A stretch of DNA of 64,000 nt, taken from the NCBI GenBank assembly GCA_023436225.1, contig JAEZKA010000065.1:62001-126000 (forward strand), written 5' to 3'. Below are positions 17,482-27,225 of this stretch, in pieces (the first letter of the stretch is position 1; each line of letters opens with the position of its first letter). Origin of the DNA: Bacillota bacterium. GTDB taxonomy: Bacteria; Bacillota; Clostridia; Lachnospirales; Lachnospiraceae. The position numbers were made by a program, and so were the translations under genes. The notes under the pieces were generated by a model. It was given only the letters and a program-made list of their open reading frames with translations. It searched no databases and was not told where the DNA came from.

Positions 17482-18690
17482 ATGTATTGTGTCCAGGAAA
17501 TATCACCTAAAGTGTTTTGGGTCGGAGGCAGCGATAGACGTTTAGCTCTGTTCGAGAATATGTTTCCCCTTCCGAATGGTGTTGCATACAATTCTTATCT
17601 TATTATGGACGAAAAGACCGCGTTAATAGACACGGTAGATCGCTCTATCAGCGATCTATATATCGAAAATGTAACTCATGTTCTCGGTGGCCGTAGTCTT
17701 GACTATCTAATCATTAATCACATGGAACCGGACCATTGCGCTAATATTGAAGAAATTGCCCGTAGATATCCGAACGTGAAGATTATCGGAAACAAGAAAA
17801 CCTTCCAGTTCATAGAACAATTCTATAACATGGATCTTAAGTCGAATTACCAGGAAATAAAGGAAGGGGACGAACTGTCACTCGGATCGAATACTCTTCG
17901 CTTCTACATGGCTCCCATGGTACATTGGCCTGAGGTTATGGTTACCTACGAGGTAAGCCAGGGAATTCTGTTCTCTGCTGATGCTTTTGGTTCCTTTGGT
18001 GCCGATGCCGGTAATCTATTTTCAGACGAAGTAGATGAAGTTGACATGGATGAGGCTAGACGTTATTATGCAAACATTGTTGGCCGTTATGGTCAACAGG
18101 TTCAAGCTTTATTTAAGAAGCTGTCCGGAATCCCGATCAATATGATATGTGCTCTGCATGGCTTGATCTGGCGTAAACAGGATATACCGTTCATCCTTGA
18201 TCAATATGATAAATGGAGCCGTTATGAGCCGGAGAAGAAAGGTGTTGTACTCGTCTATGCTTCTATGTACGGCAACACCGAGAATGTTATGAATGCATTG
18301 GCAAATAAGCTGGCCCTTCGCGGAGTTCGTGATATGAAGATGTATGATGTATCAAAAACCCATCCTTCCTATATCATCTCTGATCTATGGAAATACAGCC
18401 ATATGGTAATCGGCTCTCCTACCTATAACATGCATCTATATTTTGTTATGGATGCCCTGCTTAAGGATATCGCAGTTCTTGGTCTAAAGGATCGTAAAGT
18501 ATCTATCATAGGTAACCACTCCTGGGCAAGCGCAGCGATGAAATCCATGAAGGAACAAATTGAAGCAATGAACAACATGGAGATTATCGGAACACCACTG
18601 GATGTACGATCTACAATTAAGGCGGAGAAAGAATTTGAATTAGATGCATTAGCGGATGCCATCTATGAATCACTCCAAAGCAATAATTAA
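17482..18690 (+). CDS. fprA: FprA-family A-type flavodiiron protein
   Basis: 402 residues. N-terminal metallo-beta-lactamase-like domain with the diiron ligands in NHMEPDHCANIEE and further H/D/H positions (MVHWPE, FSADAFGSFGAD, ALHGLIWR). C-terminal flavodoxin domain from about 250 with YASMYGNTENVM and SPTYNMHLYF. Flavodiiron proteins reduce O2 to water or NO to N2O in the cytoplasm and protect anaerobes from oxygen. The ATG at 17482 follows AGGAGG at 17468-17473, which rules out the upstream in-frame start. It is the only gene of its strand here and has its own terminator. Confidence 0.95.
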   Translation: MYCVQEISPKVFWVGGSDRRLALFENMFPLPNGVAYNSYLIMDEKTALIDTVDRSISDLYIENVTHVLGGRSLDYLIINHMEPDHCANIEEIARRYPNVKIIGNKKTFQFIEQFYNMDLKSNYQEIKEGDELSLGSNTLRFYMAPMVHWPEVMVTYEVSQGILFSADAFGSFGADAGNLFSDEVDEVDMDEARRYYANIVGRYGQQVQALFKKLSGIPINMICALHGLIWRKQDIPFILDQYDKWSRYEPEKKGVVLVYASMYGNTENVMNALANKLALRGVRDMKMYDVSKTHPSYIISDLWKYSHMVIGSPTYNMHLYFVMDALLKDIAVLGLKDRKVSIIGNHSWASAAMKSMKEQIEAMNNMEIIGTPLDVRSTIKAEKEFELDALADAIYESLQSNN

Positions 18691-18702
18691 GAATTAATTT
18701 AA

Positions 18703-18788
18703 AAAGAGACTGCTCCAAAACCTAATCTTAGTATATGGGATGCATATAGCATACCATATACTAATACATGTTTTGAAACAGTCTCTTC
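18703..18788. terminator. Long hairpin between fprA and the isochorismatase gene, repeated elsewhere
   Basis: Outer arms AGAGACTG at 18705 and CAGTCTCT at 18779-18786, with CAAAAC/GTTTTG inside, and an inner perfect 11-bp stem TTAGTATATGG/CCATATACTAA. T-runs on both sides make it a bidirectional terminator for the converging genes. The outer arm (GACTGTTTCAAAAC on the minus strand) recurs at 62351-62366 and, less exactly, at 23921-23994. Confidence 0.7.
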
Positions 18789-18821
18789 GCTTTTTCTCTT
18801 ACTTAAATACATAGCTATAAA

Positions 18822-19361
18822 TCACATTGTTATATACGCATCTGTGGTGATAACTTTAGCAAATAACGGCTGTAATGATGCCATAAACACTTTGTGAACT
18901 AGTTCAGCCTCCAGAATTTCATTCTGATACGGTAAGGACTTTGTCGTACAGGCATCTTCGATTAACGTTACCTGATATCCATAATCCTGTGCCGCCCGAA
19001 CCGTAGTATCAATACACATATGTGACATCATGCCCGCGATTACGAGCTCCGTAATTCCCTGTGAGTTCAACACCTCCTGCAGCTCTGTCCCTCGAAAAGA
19101 ACTGGGATAATGTTTTTCGATCACTGTTTCCCCCTGTATCGGCTTGACATCTTGATGAAAATCGCGCAAATAATCAACTGGCACCCTATACCCAGCGTTA
19201 TCGAACAAATGCTTTACATGAAATACTGGTAATTTATTCTGTCTGAAATAATGTAAAAGCTTACTTGCATTTTCTGCTGCCCTTTCAGGATTAGATAACT
19301 GATAAACCCCATCGGTAAAATAGATATTTTGAATATCGATCAAAATAAGCGCCTTCTTCAT
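18822..19361 (-). CDS. Cysteine hydrolase of the isochorismatase family
   Basis: 179 residues. Catalytic triad visible: Asp in LILIDIQN, Lys in EKHYPSSFRG, Cys in GMMSHMCIDTTVRAA, with the cis-peptide motif GMMSH. Members include nicotinamidases and related amidases; the substrate cannot be assigned. The ATG at 19361 follows AGGAGG. An HxlR regulator lies on the same strand about 80 nt upstream and may control it (inference). Confidence 0.9.
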   Translation of the reverse strand: MKKALILIDIQNIYFTDGVYQLSNPERAAENASKLLHYFRQNKLPVFHVKHLFDNAGYRVPVDYLRDFHQDVKPIQGETVIEKHYPSSFRGTELQEVLNSQGITELVIAGMMSHMCIDTTVRAAQDYGYQVTLIEDACTTKSLPYQNEILEAELVHKVFMASLQPLFAKVITTDAYITM

Positions 19362-19444
19362 ATTAGAACCTCCTATCCTTATTATGATAAGATAACTATA
19401 TCTAAATGAAGCAGCCATGTAAATTACTTACTTATTTGTGGGTA

Positions 19445-19807
19445 TCAAAACCGGATACCCTTTCTTCGCAGCTCTTCCTCCATACCATGTTCCAGCATAT
19501 AGTCAATTCCAATCTTCTGCATAATAAGAACCGACTGAAGAAGCTCTTTCCCTCTGACCTCAGTCAAGAAGTACTCTACATGCAAGGGATACCCTGGTGA
19601 TTTATGCTTATCAACAATACCAAAATCCATGAGCTCCTTTAATTGCTCAAGAAGCATCTTCTGGCTGATCCCCTCTATACTCTTTAATAATTCTGACAGT
19701 GACATGGAGCCGTACCTTAAATGAAAAATTATAATCGACTTCCATTTTCCTTTGATTATGTCGTGAACAATCTCAAGCGGACAGGTATACTCTTTTCTAA
19801 TTTTCAT
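19445..19807 (-). CDS. HxlR-family transcriptional regulator
   Basis: 120 residues, winged helix-turn-helix. Typical segments: IKGKWKSIIIFHLRYGSMSLSEL, then ISQKMLLEQLKELMDFGIV and the wing residues PLHVEYFLTEVRGKELL. HxlR proteins sense reactive electrophiles or redox state. The usual N-terminal Cys is represented by C9 (EYTCPLE). GGAGC precedes the ATG. It lies between the DEAD helicase and the isochorismatase gene, likely controlling the latter. Confidence 0.88.
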   Translation of the reverse strand: MKIRKEYTCPLEIVHDIIKGKWKSIIIFHLRYGSMSLSELLKSIEGISQKMLLEQLKELMDFGIVDKHKSPGYPLHVEYFLTEVRGKELLQSVLIMQKIGIDYMLEHGMEEELRRKGIRF

Positions 19808-19822
19808 AGCGGCTCCTTTCGA

Positions 19823-21211
19823 TTATTTTCTAGAGCTCCACTTGGTAAACTTACTTTTCTTCTCTTTCAGTATCCCATCTGCCGTCATTCTGTATTTCTT
19901 CTTAGGAGAAGCGGCTTCCGTTCGCTGACTGCCCTTTTGCGGCACAGCTGGTTTATTTACTGTTTTATCTGTTTGTTTATCTGCTGCTTTAATTGCTGTT
20001 TTTTCTGCTGGTTTATTTGCTGCTTTAACCGGTTCCCTCCTAGGCTGGGTATTCTTAACGGCCGGGAAATTGTTCATCAAAGGGTATGGATGCTCTACTA
20101 TCTCTTTGAGTCGTTTTCCGATGAGTAGTTCAATATCGGCAAGTAATGGTTTCTCATCAAAATCACAGAAGGAAATGGCAACCCCATTCAGTCCAGCTCT
20201 ACCGGTACGTCCGATGCGATGTACATAAGTCTCAGGAACATTTGGCAAATCATAATTAATCACATGGGATAGCTCATCGATATCAATGCCTCGTGCTGCA
20301 ATATCGGTAGCAATTAATACACGAAGCTTCTTGCTTTTAAAATTACTTAATGCATTTTGACGGGCCCCTTGGGATTTATCTCCGTGGATAGCCTGAGCGG
20401 TTACTTTTTCTTTCGATAACTGCTTAACAATACGATCTGCTCCATGTTTCGTTCTGGTAAATACCAATACGGATTCGATACTCGTGTCCTTAAGGATATG
20501 CAGTAATAAATCTTTTTTATTAGCCTTATCGACATAATATAAGAACTGCTCTATCGTGTCTACTGTGGATGATACCGGAGTTATCTCTACCTTCGCAGGA
20601 TTCTTTAAAATTGTACTAGATAATGCGGCAATATCAGCCGGCATTGTAGCAGAAAAAAGTAAGGTTTGTCTACTACTCGGCGTTTTTGCGATAATTTTCT
20701 TTACATCATTAATAAAGCCCATATCAAGCATTCGATCTGCTTCATCTAAAATCAGAATTTTAATATTCTTCAAATCAACATGTCCTTGCCCGATCAGATC
20801 ATTTAGTCTACCCGGTGTAGCAACCAGAACATCCACACCCTGTCGTAACTTCTCCTCCTGAGGCTTTTGAGATACCCCTCCAAAGACAACGCAGTATTTT
20901 AATCTGGTATATTTACCATAGGTACAAAAGCTTTCATAGATTTGAAGAGCGAGCTCTCTGGTTGGAGTTACAATGAGCGCCTTTATATTATGTTCAGCGG
21001 GATGAGAACGTCTATCCTCGCTGAGTAGCTGTAGAGTTGGTATCGCAAATGCTGCTGTTTTACCGGTACCGGTCTGAGCACAACCCAGCACATCTCTACC
21101 TTCTAAAATATAGGGGATTGCTTTTTCCTGTATCGGTGTTGGGATTTCGTAATTCTCTTTTTCTAAAGCCTTTAAAATAGGCGGAATAACCTTTAATTCT
21201 GTAAAATGCAT
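19823..21211 (-). CDS. DEAD-box RNA helicase
   Basis: 462 residues. All helicase motifs are present: Q motif (PTPIQEKAIP), I AQTGTGKT, Ia PTRELALQ, Ib TPGRL, II DEAD, III SAT, V ATDIAARGID and VI HRIGRTGRAG. The core ends near 365; the tail is Lys/Ala/Pro-rich with repeated K-A-A-x-K and DKTVNKP steps, a basic RNA-binding extension as in RhlE/CshA-like proteins. It probably unwinds RNA in ribosome assembly or cold adaptation. AGGAG precedes the ATG. Confidence 0.92.
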   Translation of the reverse strand: MHFTELKVIPPILKALEKENYEIPTPIQEKAIPYILEGRDVLGCAQTGTGKTAAFAIPTLQLLSEDRRSHPAEHNIKALIVTPTRELALQIYESFCTYGKYTRLKYCVVFGGVSQKPQEEKLRQGVDVLVATPGRLNDLIGQGHVDLKNIKILILDEADRMLDMGFINDVKKIIAKTPSSRQTLLFSATMPADIAALSSTILKNPAKVEITPVSSTVDTIEQFLYYVDKANKKDLLLHILKDTSIESVLVFTRTKHGADRIVKQLSKEKVTAQAIHGDKSQGARQNALSNFKSKKLRVLIATDIAARGIDIDELSHVINYDLPNVPETYVHRIGRTGRAGLNGVAISFCDFDEKPLLADIELLIGKRLKEIVEHPYPLMNNFPAVKNTQPRREPVKAANKPAEKTAIKAADKQTDKTVNKPAVPQKGSQRTEAASPKKKYRMTADGILKEKKSKFTKWSSRK

Positions 21212-21318
21212 ATTTTCTCCTGACTATTTGTTCTATTCTCTCATTCAAGCATCATTTGCTTATCTAAACTAGTATAATCGATAAATCGGAATAGTCAAGA
21301 AACTTTATGATAACGCAC

Positions 21319-21411
21319 ATTATTCGACAGTAGGTTTTAGCTCATACTATTCGAATGTAGGTTTTAACAGATACTATTCGACGGTAGGTTTTAACTCATA
21401 CTATTCGATAC
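21319..21411. repeat. 27-nt tandem repeat at the 3' end of the M23 peptidase gene
   Basis: Three full 27-nt copies at 21319-21345, 21346-21372 and 21373-21399, plus the start of a fourth at 21400, with core ACTATTCGA and GTAGGTTTTA. The third copy contains the stop codon of the M23 gene (21391-21393), so the array begins inside the last codons and runs into the spacer. Confidence 0.8.
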
Positions 21412-22326
21412 ACGATAGCCTCGTGTTATTAATGCCTGTGGTATATGATCGATATCCATACAGGGACGCGGATCTATACTACTATAATTCGGTTGTTTAT
21501 TAAGCTTTATATCAGAGAACCTGATAGGAAGTCCTGCGCTATTGTAAAAGCTAACTCCATCCTGTACTTGAAAATGTAAATGTGGTTCGGATGAATTACC
21601 AGTATTGCCACAGGTTGCGATTTTTTGACCTCTTTGTATCCTGTCACCGACCTTCACAACCATACTGTCTCTTTTCAAATGCGCCAAGGTACTAAACTCA
21701 TTTTCACTATGCTTAATCACAATATAGTTCCCAGCGATATTCTTTGCTCGACTGAATAATTTACCATTTCCGATAATCAAGCTATCATCCGATTCATTCG
21801 CTATCTCTATAACCACACCATCTGCCGGAGAGAGAATTGCTTTGTCATAACAATAATAGCTCTCAACCTTTTTTGAATCACCTATGTATGATTTGCCGCT
21901 TTCATCCATCATGATAAAATCATATGCATATCTCTGTGTCGGAATATCCCACGAATGTGAGAACTCTTTAGTAAAGCAGCCGTTAACAATCGTCCATTCT
22001 CCTTCAAAAGGCAAGGAATATCGTATCTCCCCGGAGTAGCTATCGATATCAGGGGCATTGCTGCCATATTTCTTATTTGCTTTCGCCATGCCGATAATCT
22101 GCAAAATTGAGCACTTGAAGGTAGAATAAGTTAGAGCTATTTCCACAAACACCAATAAACCAAGTAGGCATAACCAGTTAAACTCTTTAATATCACTAAT
22201 CCATGCCAGAAGAAGTCCAACTATTCCTACATACTTGACATAATTGCAAAATAAATACAATCGGTATTTCCACATAATTCTCCTATAGATATCATTCGAT
22301 ATGATACAATTCTTATTTTTTTTCAT
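21391..22326 (-). CDS. M23-family peptidase (LytM type), membrane protein
   Basis: About 311 residues. Two hydrophobic segments near the N-terminus (GIVGLLLAWISDI and WLCLLGLLVFVEIAL) are followed by an M23 domain with the zinc-site motifs HSWDIPTQRYAYDF and PHLHFQVQ, and GNYIVIKHSENEFSTLAHL. M23 enzymes cut peptidoglycan cross-links. The start is uncertain: ATG at 22326 (GGGAGG very close), an upstream frame to 22389, and ATG at 22275 (AGGAG four nt upstream) are possible. The 3' end lies in a tandem repeat. Confidence 0.82.
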   Translation of the reverse strand: MKKNKNCIISNDIYRRIMWKYRLYLFCNYVKYVGIVGLLLAWISDIKEFNWLCLLGLLVFVEIALTYSTFKCSILQIIGMAKANKKYGSNAPDIDSYSGEIRYSLPFEGEWTIVNGCFTKEFSHSWDIPTQRYAYDFIMMDESGKSYIGDSKKVESYYCYDKAILSPADGVVIEIANESDDSLIIGNGKLFSRAKNIAGNYIVIKHSENEFSTLAHLKRDSMVVKVGDRIQRGQKIATCGNTGNSSEPHLHFQVQDGVSFYNSAGLPIRFSDIKLNKQPNYSSIDPRPCMDIDHIPQALITRGYRVSNSMS

Positions 22327-22573
22327 TCCCTCCCAATAAACATGAATTTGGGCCAATTCACCATTCATGCAGATCAGATGGATTACCAAAATTATACATG
22401 AAGACGTTTCTTTTGTCCATTATTATTCTGAAATCAGCTCTTTCAGACCTTTCGGTTTGATTATTGGGAAGATAATTCATTTGTATAGAATTATCTGACA
22501 AGCAAGATAACTAGGATATTTTTACGATAATCATCAAAGACTAATGAATAATCACTTAAAAGGAGAATGATAA

Positions 22574-23869
22574 ATGGATAGAATATTGCAAACAAGATTA
22601 CAAGAGAAGCTCGACCAATTAAAGGATGCCTCCAGACCAGAGCCAATCCGGTCCGATGGTTGTGGTGCCCTTGACTTGGGACCAAGAAATCTAAAACGAG
22701 ATGAGGAAAATCCCGATATGCTGGTCCCTCCTGCTACCGATAAGGGACTCATACCCAATCTTAAATTTTCATTTTCAGATACAAATATGATACTCAGGCC
22801 AGGTGGCTGGTCGAGGGAAATTACGAAACGAGAGCTCCCAGTCTCCGATACCTTTGCTATTGTAGATATGAATCTTTCCCCAGGTGTTAGGGAGATGCAT
22901 TCCCATCAACAATCTGAATGGGGATTTCTTCTGGTGGGAGGCTGTCGTGTTACCGCAGTAGACGAGATGGGTAGAAGCTTTGCTGCCGATATTCATCCAG
23001 GAGAAGGTTGGATTTTTCCCAAGAACATTCCTCACAGCATCCAGGGACTTCATGAGGGCTGTGAATTTTTGATGCTCTTTGATAAAGGGGAATACTCAGA
23101 GCACAACACCTTCTCGATTTCCGAAATGTTTGCTCACATGCCTATGAATATTTTGTCTGCTAACTTTGGGGTACCAGAGGAAACCTTTCAAAACATTCCC
23201 TCCGGGGAGGTATATATTACAGATGGTGGCGATCCCGGAACCCTGAAATCCCAGACCGTTGATTCACCGAATGGGTCGGTTCCGAATTCATATAAGCATG
23301 AGCTTTGTAATGTACCGCCGATTAAAGGTGATGGAGGTACTATCCAAATACTTGACAACAGAAATTTCCCTGCCTGTGATACGGTAGCCGCAGCTCTGGT
23401 AACGGTGGAACCAGGTGCTATGAGGGAAATTCATTGGCATACCAACCAGGACGAATTTCAATATTATATAAAGGGTAGAGCAAGAATGACCGTATTTATG
23501 CCAGGACCGAAAGCTCGTACCTTCAATTATAGTGCCGGTGATGTAGGTTATGTACCCGTAGGTGGTTTTCATTATGTACAGAATATCGGAGATGAACCCC
23601 TTCAATTTCTCGAAATATTTAACAGCAGTCATTTTGCTGATGTGTCACTTGCTCAATGGATCGCTATGACTCCTACTGAGGTGGTGAAGTCAATTTTAAA
23701 TCTACCGGATGATTTTCTTCATAATATACGTAAGGATAGTAATCCAGTGGTTAAATATAAGAATTATGAGTTTCCACCCGCTAAAAACACCCCTCAGAAT
23801 ATTTGTTACTTCGAGAATTTTGATTTTAAGGCACCGAAAAGCGCTCCCCAAAAGGGTTATTCTATATAA
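22574..23869 (+). CDS. Bicupin of the oxalate decarboxylase family
   Basis: 431 residues, two cupin domains. First metal site: REMHSHQQSEWGFLL with a later His in PHSIQG; second: REIHWHTNQDEFQYY with HYVQN. These are the usual His3-Glu Mn ligands. The lid over the first site, SENST in B. subtilis OxdC, reads SEHNTF here, so the Glu needed for decarboxylation is kept while two lid residues differ. The product would turn oxalate into formate and CO2. At 431 residues it is longer than OxdC (385), with an extra N-terminal piece. AAGGAG precedes the ATG. Single gene on the plus strand. Confidence 0.88.
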   Translation: MDRILQTRLQEKLDQLKDASRPEPIRSDGCGALDLGPRNLKRDEENPDMLVPPATDKGLIPNLKFSFSDTNMILRPGGWSREITKRELPVSDTFAIVDMNLSPGVREMHSHQQSEWGFLLVGGCRVTAVDEMGRSFAADIHPGEGWIFPKNIPHSIQGLHEGCEFLMLFDKGEYSEHNTFSISEMFAHMPMNILSANFGVPEETFQNIPSGEVYITDGGDPGTLKSQTVDSPNGSVPNSYKHELCNVPPIKGDGGTIQILDNRNFPACDTVAAALVTVEPGAMREIHWHTNQDEFQYYIKGRARMTVFMPGPKARTFNYSAGDVGYVPVGGFHYVQNIGDEPLQFLEIFNSSHFADVSLAQWIAMTPTEVVKSILNLPDDFLHNIRKDSNPVVKYKNYEFPPAKNTPQNICYFENFDFKAPKSAPQKGYSI

Positions 23870-23920
23870 GTGTATTGCATGTTTCATTCATATTAAATCA
23901 ATCTAATAGACAGAAATCAT

Positions 23921-23994
23921 AAGAGCTGTTGTAAACGTAAGCTAATGTCGTTCTTTCCTTATAGCATACGCTTGCAACAGCCCCTATCTTTGAA
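23921..23994. terminator. Hairpin between the bicupin and hydrolase genes
   Basis: Arms GAGCTGTTGTAAACGTAAGC at 23923 and its near complement ending CAACAGCCCC at 23991 form a 20-bp stem with G-U pairs. It lies between converging genes. The arm sequence is related to the hairpins at 18703 and 62269. Confidence 0.6.
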
Positions 23995-24049
23995 ATCCGT
24001 TCCATATCATCAAGAAATACTGAAGCAATCATAGCGACTGTCTTTTAGG

Positions 24050-24928
24050 CTATCTTTCATGTTGATCAATAAAGTTCTTTACAATATGTCCAATCGTAAG
24101 AGGAAGCTGCATCCATACATAAGCATGGATTGAATTATCAATATGTTCTATTTCATAATCATTCAGCAGCTTTGTGAACGAGGACAGACTTGCCCTGATT
24201 TTCTCATCCTTCCACTCTTCTTCGCTTGGCAGGAAAAGGATGGGGCACTTTACCTTTTTATAGTATTCCTCAAACTTTATATCCCAGTATTTCTGGATAT
24301 ATTCGGTTCTGGTATGGTTTAAATAACAATAGGTATAATTACCGTCGCTTTTCTGTTGTAGGTTATTTTCAAAGAATGCCAAGAAATTATCATTCCATAA
24401 GCCCTCTGGCTCCAATTCCGCCCGTACTTCTTCGATATACTCCTCTTTTGTTTTGTAGATACGTTCCTCTCTTTGTGCAAGCTCAATCCTAAGTTCCTCT
24501 TTTTTCTGTTGGATTTCAGTCTCTGTTCCATTCCATAGCCCGAATTCTCCAAACTCATTATATAAAGCCCCTTCACACACGAGGGATTTGACGAACTCCG
24601 GATGAGAGGCAGCGAAACAAAGTCCAATCTCGGCTCCCATCGAGCTACCTACGATATGACAGCACTCGATATTTCGTTTTTTCAATAATACATAAATGTC
24701 CTTTGCCATATCTTCGATGTGATATCCTGTTAAGGGCTTATCGGATTTTCCATGTCCTCTGATATCCGGGGCAATGATACTATAATCATTCTCAAATTGA
24801 GGTAAAATCCCATTCCACATATTCAAATTTCCACCACTAAAGTGGATAAACAAAATAACCGGTTTATTATTATTTGAATAACGTACATTAATCCTGATAT
24901 GTTCAAGATCAATTACTTCCTCTATCAT
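24050..24928 (-). CDS. Alpha/beta hydrolase
   Basis: 292 residues. Oxyanion segment LFIHFSGGNLNMWN, strand-4 region IAPDIRGHGKSDKP, nucleophile elbow VGSSMGAEIG (Ser in GxSxG) and a late HIDNSIHAYVW that can hold the catalytic His. A long charged insert (about 140-185) forms the lid. Likely a cytoplasmic esterase or carboxylic hydrolase; substrate unknown. GAGGAG precedes the ATG. Confidence 0.85.
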   Translation of the reverse strand: MIEEVIDLEHIRINVRYSNNNKPVILFIHFSGGNLNMWNGILPQFENDYSIIAPDIRGHGKSDKPLTGYHIEDMAKDIYVLLKKRNIECCHIVGSSMGAEIGLCFAASHPEFVKSLVCEGALYNEFGEFGLWNGTETEIQQKKEELRIELAQREERIYKTKEEYIEEVRAELEPEGLWNDNFLAFFENNLQQKSDGNYTYCYLNHTRTEYIQKYWDIKFEEYYKKVKCPILFLPSEEEWKDEKIRASLSSFTKLLNDYEIEHIDNSIHAYVWMQLPLTIGHIVKNFIDQHER

Positions 24929-24995
24929 TCTTGCTTTCTCCTCTTTTCGTAAATTCTATCTGCAGCTTCCTTATTGATTTTCATTATACCACAGG

Positions 24996-27149
24996 TCAAA
25001 ACTTAAATGTAATCAATCTTACCATATTTGCAAAAATAAAGCATATTACAAATCCGGTTATTGTAGGTACAAGGAACGATACCGCAGTCCACTTCCAGCT
25101 TCCCGATTCCTTTTTGATCGTTAAGCATGTGGTTCCACAGGGCCAATGCATTAATGAAAATAGCATCGTACAAACTGCTGTTACCCAGGTCCAACCATTT
25201 GCGACAAGTAATTCTCTCAGCTGATCCAGGCTATCCAGTTCCAATAAGTTACCAGTTGCCATATAACTCATAATGATAATCGGCACAACGATTTCATTCG
25301 CCGGAAACCCAATAATAAATGCCATCAAAATAAAGCCATCCAGCCCAAACAATTTTGCGAAGGGATCTAAAAACTCAGCACAATGTGACAGAATACTCAA
25401 ATCACCAATATAAATATTAGCTAAAAGCCATATGATTAGTCCAGCAGGAGCAGCTACCACAACAGCACGTGCAAGAACAAACAAGGTTCTGTCTAGAATG
25501 GATCTTACAATTACCCGACCGATCTGTGGCCTCCGATACGGTGGAAGCTCCAGCGCAAAGGAAGACGGCAGACCCTTTAATATGGTTCTAGATAAGATTT
25601 TTGAGATAAACAATGTCATGAATACGCCCAAGACAATTACTCCGGTTAGCAGTAATGTAGATACAATCGATTGAAAGGGACCTGCTACCGTTCCAGCAAA
25701 AAACATCGTGATAAGTGCAATCAGTGTGGGGAATCTGCCATTACAGGGAACGAAATTATTCGTAATAATTGCAATCAGTCTTTCTCTTGGAGAATCAATA
25801 ATTCTACATCCAATTATTCCAGCTGCATTGCAACCAAATCCCATACACATGGTCAGAGCTTGCTTCCCATGAGCACATGCTTTTTTAAAGAAATTATCCA
25901 GGTTAAATGCAATTCTTGGTAGATATCCCAAATCCTCTAAAAGAGTAAATAATGGAAAGAATATTGCCATAGGAGGTAACATAACCGATATAACCCAGGC
26001 CAGTGTACGATACATACCCATAACCAGAACTCCATGCACCCAGGGTGGTGTTCCGGCCCAAGTAAAAAAATCTGTTAATCGATCCTGAACCCAGAACAAG
26101 ACATTCGCTATCATCCGAGATGGAACATTCGCTCCGGTAATCGTCAGCCAGAGTATTATGCTTAAAAGTCCTATCATGATTGGAATACCGAAGATCCTGG
26201 AGGTCAGAATATGATCTATTTTACGATCTGTCTGATGATATTTTGCATTCTCATAGGAAACTGTCTTTCCGCTTATTTCTTCTGTCAATTTGACAATATG
26301 GGATACGATCCTGTCTCTTAACAAATTATGATCCATGCCGCCCAGCTTCAATTTATCACGTGCTTCACTTACCTTCTTCTCAATGTTTTCGTCTAAGACT
26401 ATATTATAACCCAGATGCTTATTAAGAGAGTCTATTAAGTTAACATCTCCTTCAATCAGCTTGAGTGCAACCCATCGGCTCTTTAGTTTGTTCTTTACTA
26501 TTACTTGGATGCTTGGTTCCAATATACCAATGGCGTCTTCAATTATATCGTAATATGTAATTTGTATCGGTGTATTAATTGGCTTCTTGCTGGTATTATT
26601 ATATACAGCATCCATCAAATTATCTAGACCTTTACCACTTCTTGCACTAGTGCCAATCACCGGAACTTTAAGCAGTTCAGAAAGCTCCTTCAGATCGATT
26701 CTTATTTTTTTCCGTTTTGCTTCATCCATAAGGTTCACACACACCACAACATTCGATGTTATCTCAAGCGTCTGAAGGACAAGATTCAAATTTCGTTCCA
26801 GACAGGTTGCATCCACAACAACAACTGTTGCATCCAAATCTCCAAAGCAAATGAAATCACGGGCGATTTCTTCTTCGACGGAATTAGCCATCAATGAATA
26901 AGTACCTGGTAAATCTACTAAGATAAAGCTTTTATCCTTATATTTATACTTCCCCTGTGCATTGGTAACTGTTTTGCCAGGCCAGTTCCCGGTATGTTGA
27001 TTTAATCCTGTCAGGCTGTTGAATACGGTACTTTTTCCGACATTGGGATTTCCGGCTAGTGCAATAACGATATCATTAACACTCAAGCGCTCCACCTTCA
27101 GTTCGTTATCCAGTACTCCTGCTCCCGTTGACTGGTTTGTTAGGCCCAT
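24996..27149 (-). CDS. feoB: Ferrous iron transporter FeoB
   Basis: 717 residues. The N-terminal G domain has G1 GNPNVGKST, G3 DLPGTYSL, G4 NLMDEA and G5 TSARSGKG. The membrane part shows the two gate regions (VLFWVQDRLTDFFTW and the Cys/Pro-rich GFGCNAAGIIGC, NNFVPCNGRFPTLIAL). It imports Fe2+ across the cytoplasmic membrane with GTP hydrolysis. AGGAGAGG precedes the ATG. feoA lies 163 nt upstream on the same strand, and a DtxR regulator is divergent from feoA. Confidence 0.96.
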   Translation of the reverse strand: MGLTNQSTGAGVLDNELKVERLSVNDIVIALAGNPNVGKSTVFNSLTGLNQHTGNWPGKTVTNAQGKYKYKDKSFILVDLPGTYSLMANSVEEEIARDFICFGDLDATVVVVDATCLERNLNLVLQTLEITSNVVVCVNLMDEAKRKKIRIDLKELSELLKVPVIGTSARSGKGLDNLMDAVYNNTSKKPINTPIQITYYDIIEDAIGILEPSIQVIVKNKLKSRWVALKLIEGDVNLIDSLNKHLGYNIVLDENIEKKVSEARDKLKLGGMDHNLLRDRIVSHIVKLTEEISGKTVSYENAKYHQTDRKIDHILTSRIFGIPIMIGLLSIILWLTITGANVPSRMIANVLFWVQDRLTDFFTWAGTPPWVHGVLVMGMYRTLAWVISVMLPPMAIFFPLFTLLEDLGYLPRIAFNLDNFFKKACAHGKQALTMCMGFGCNAAGIIGCRIIDSPRERLIAIITNNFVPCNGRFPTLIALITMFFAGTVAGPFQSIVSTLLLTGVIVLGVFMTLFISKILSRTILKGLPSSFALELPPYRRPQIGRVIVRSILDRTLFVLARAVVVAAPAGLIIWLLANIYIGDLSILSHCAEFLDPFAKLFGLDGFILMAFIIGFPANEIVVPIIIMSYMATGNLLELDSLDQLRELLVANGWTWVTAVCTMLFSLMHWPCGTTCLTIKKESGSWKWTAVSFLVPTITGFVICFIFANMVRLITFKF

Positions 27150-27225
27150 TGTTTACCTCTCCTTTATTTTTATATGTATTTGTTAAGTAATCCTTACCTT
27201 TTCATTCCTACATTCCGGTTACTTT

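Noticed and set aside
19721..20128. 135-codon plus-strand frame over the end of the DEAD-box helicase and the HxlR gene
   Set aside because: Low-complexity FICCFNCCFFCW-type product arises from the Lys/Ala-rich helicase tail read backwards.
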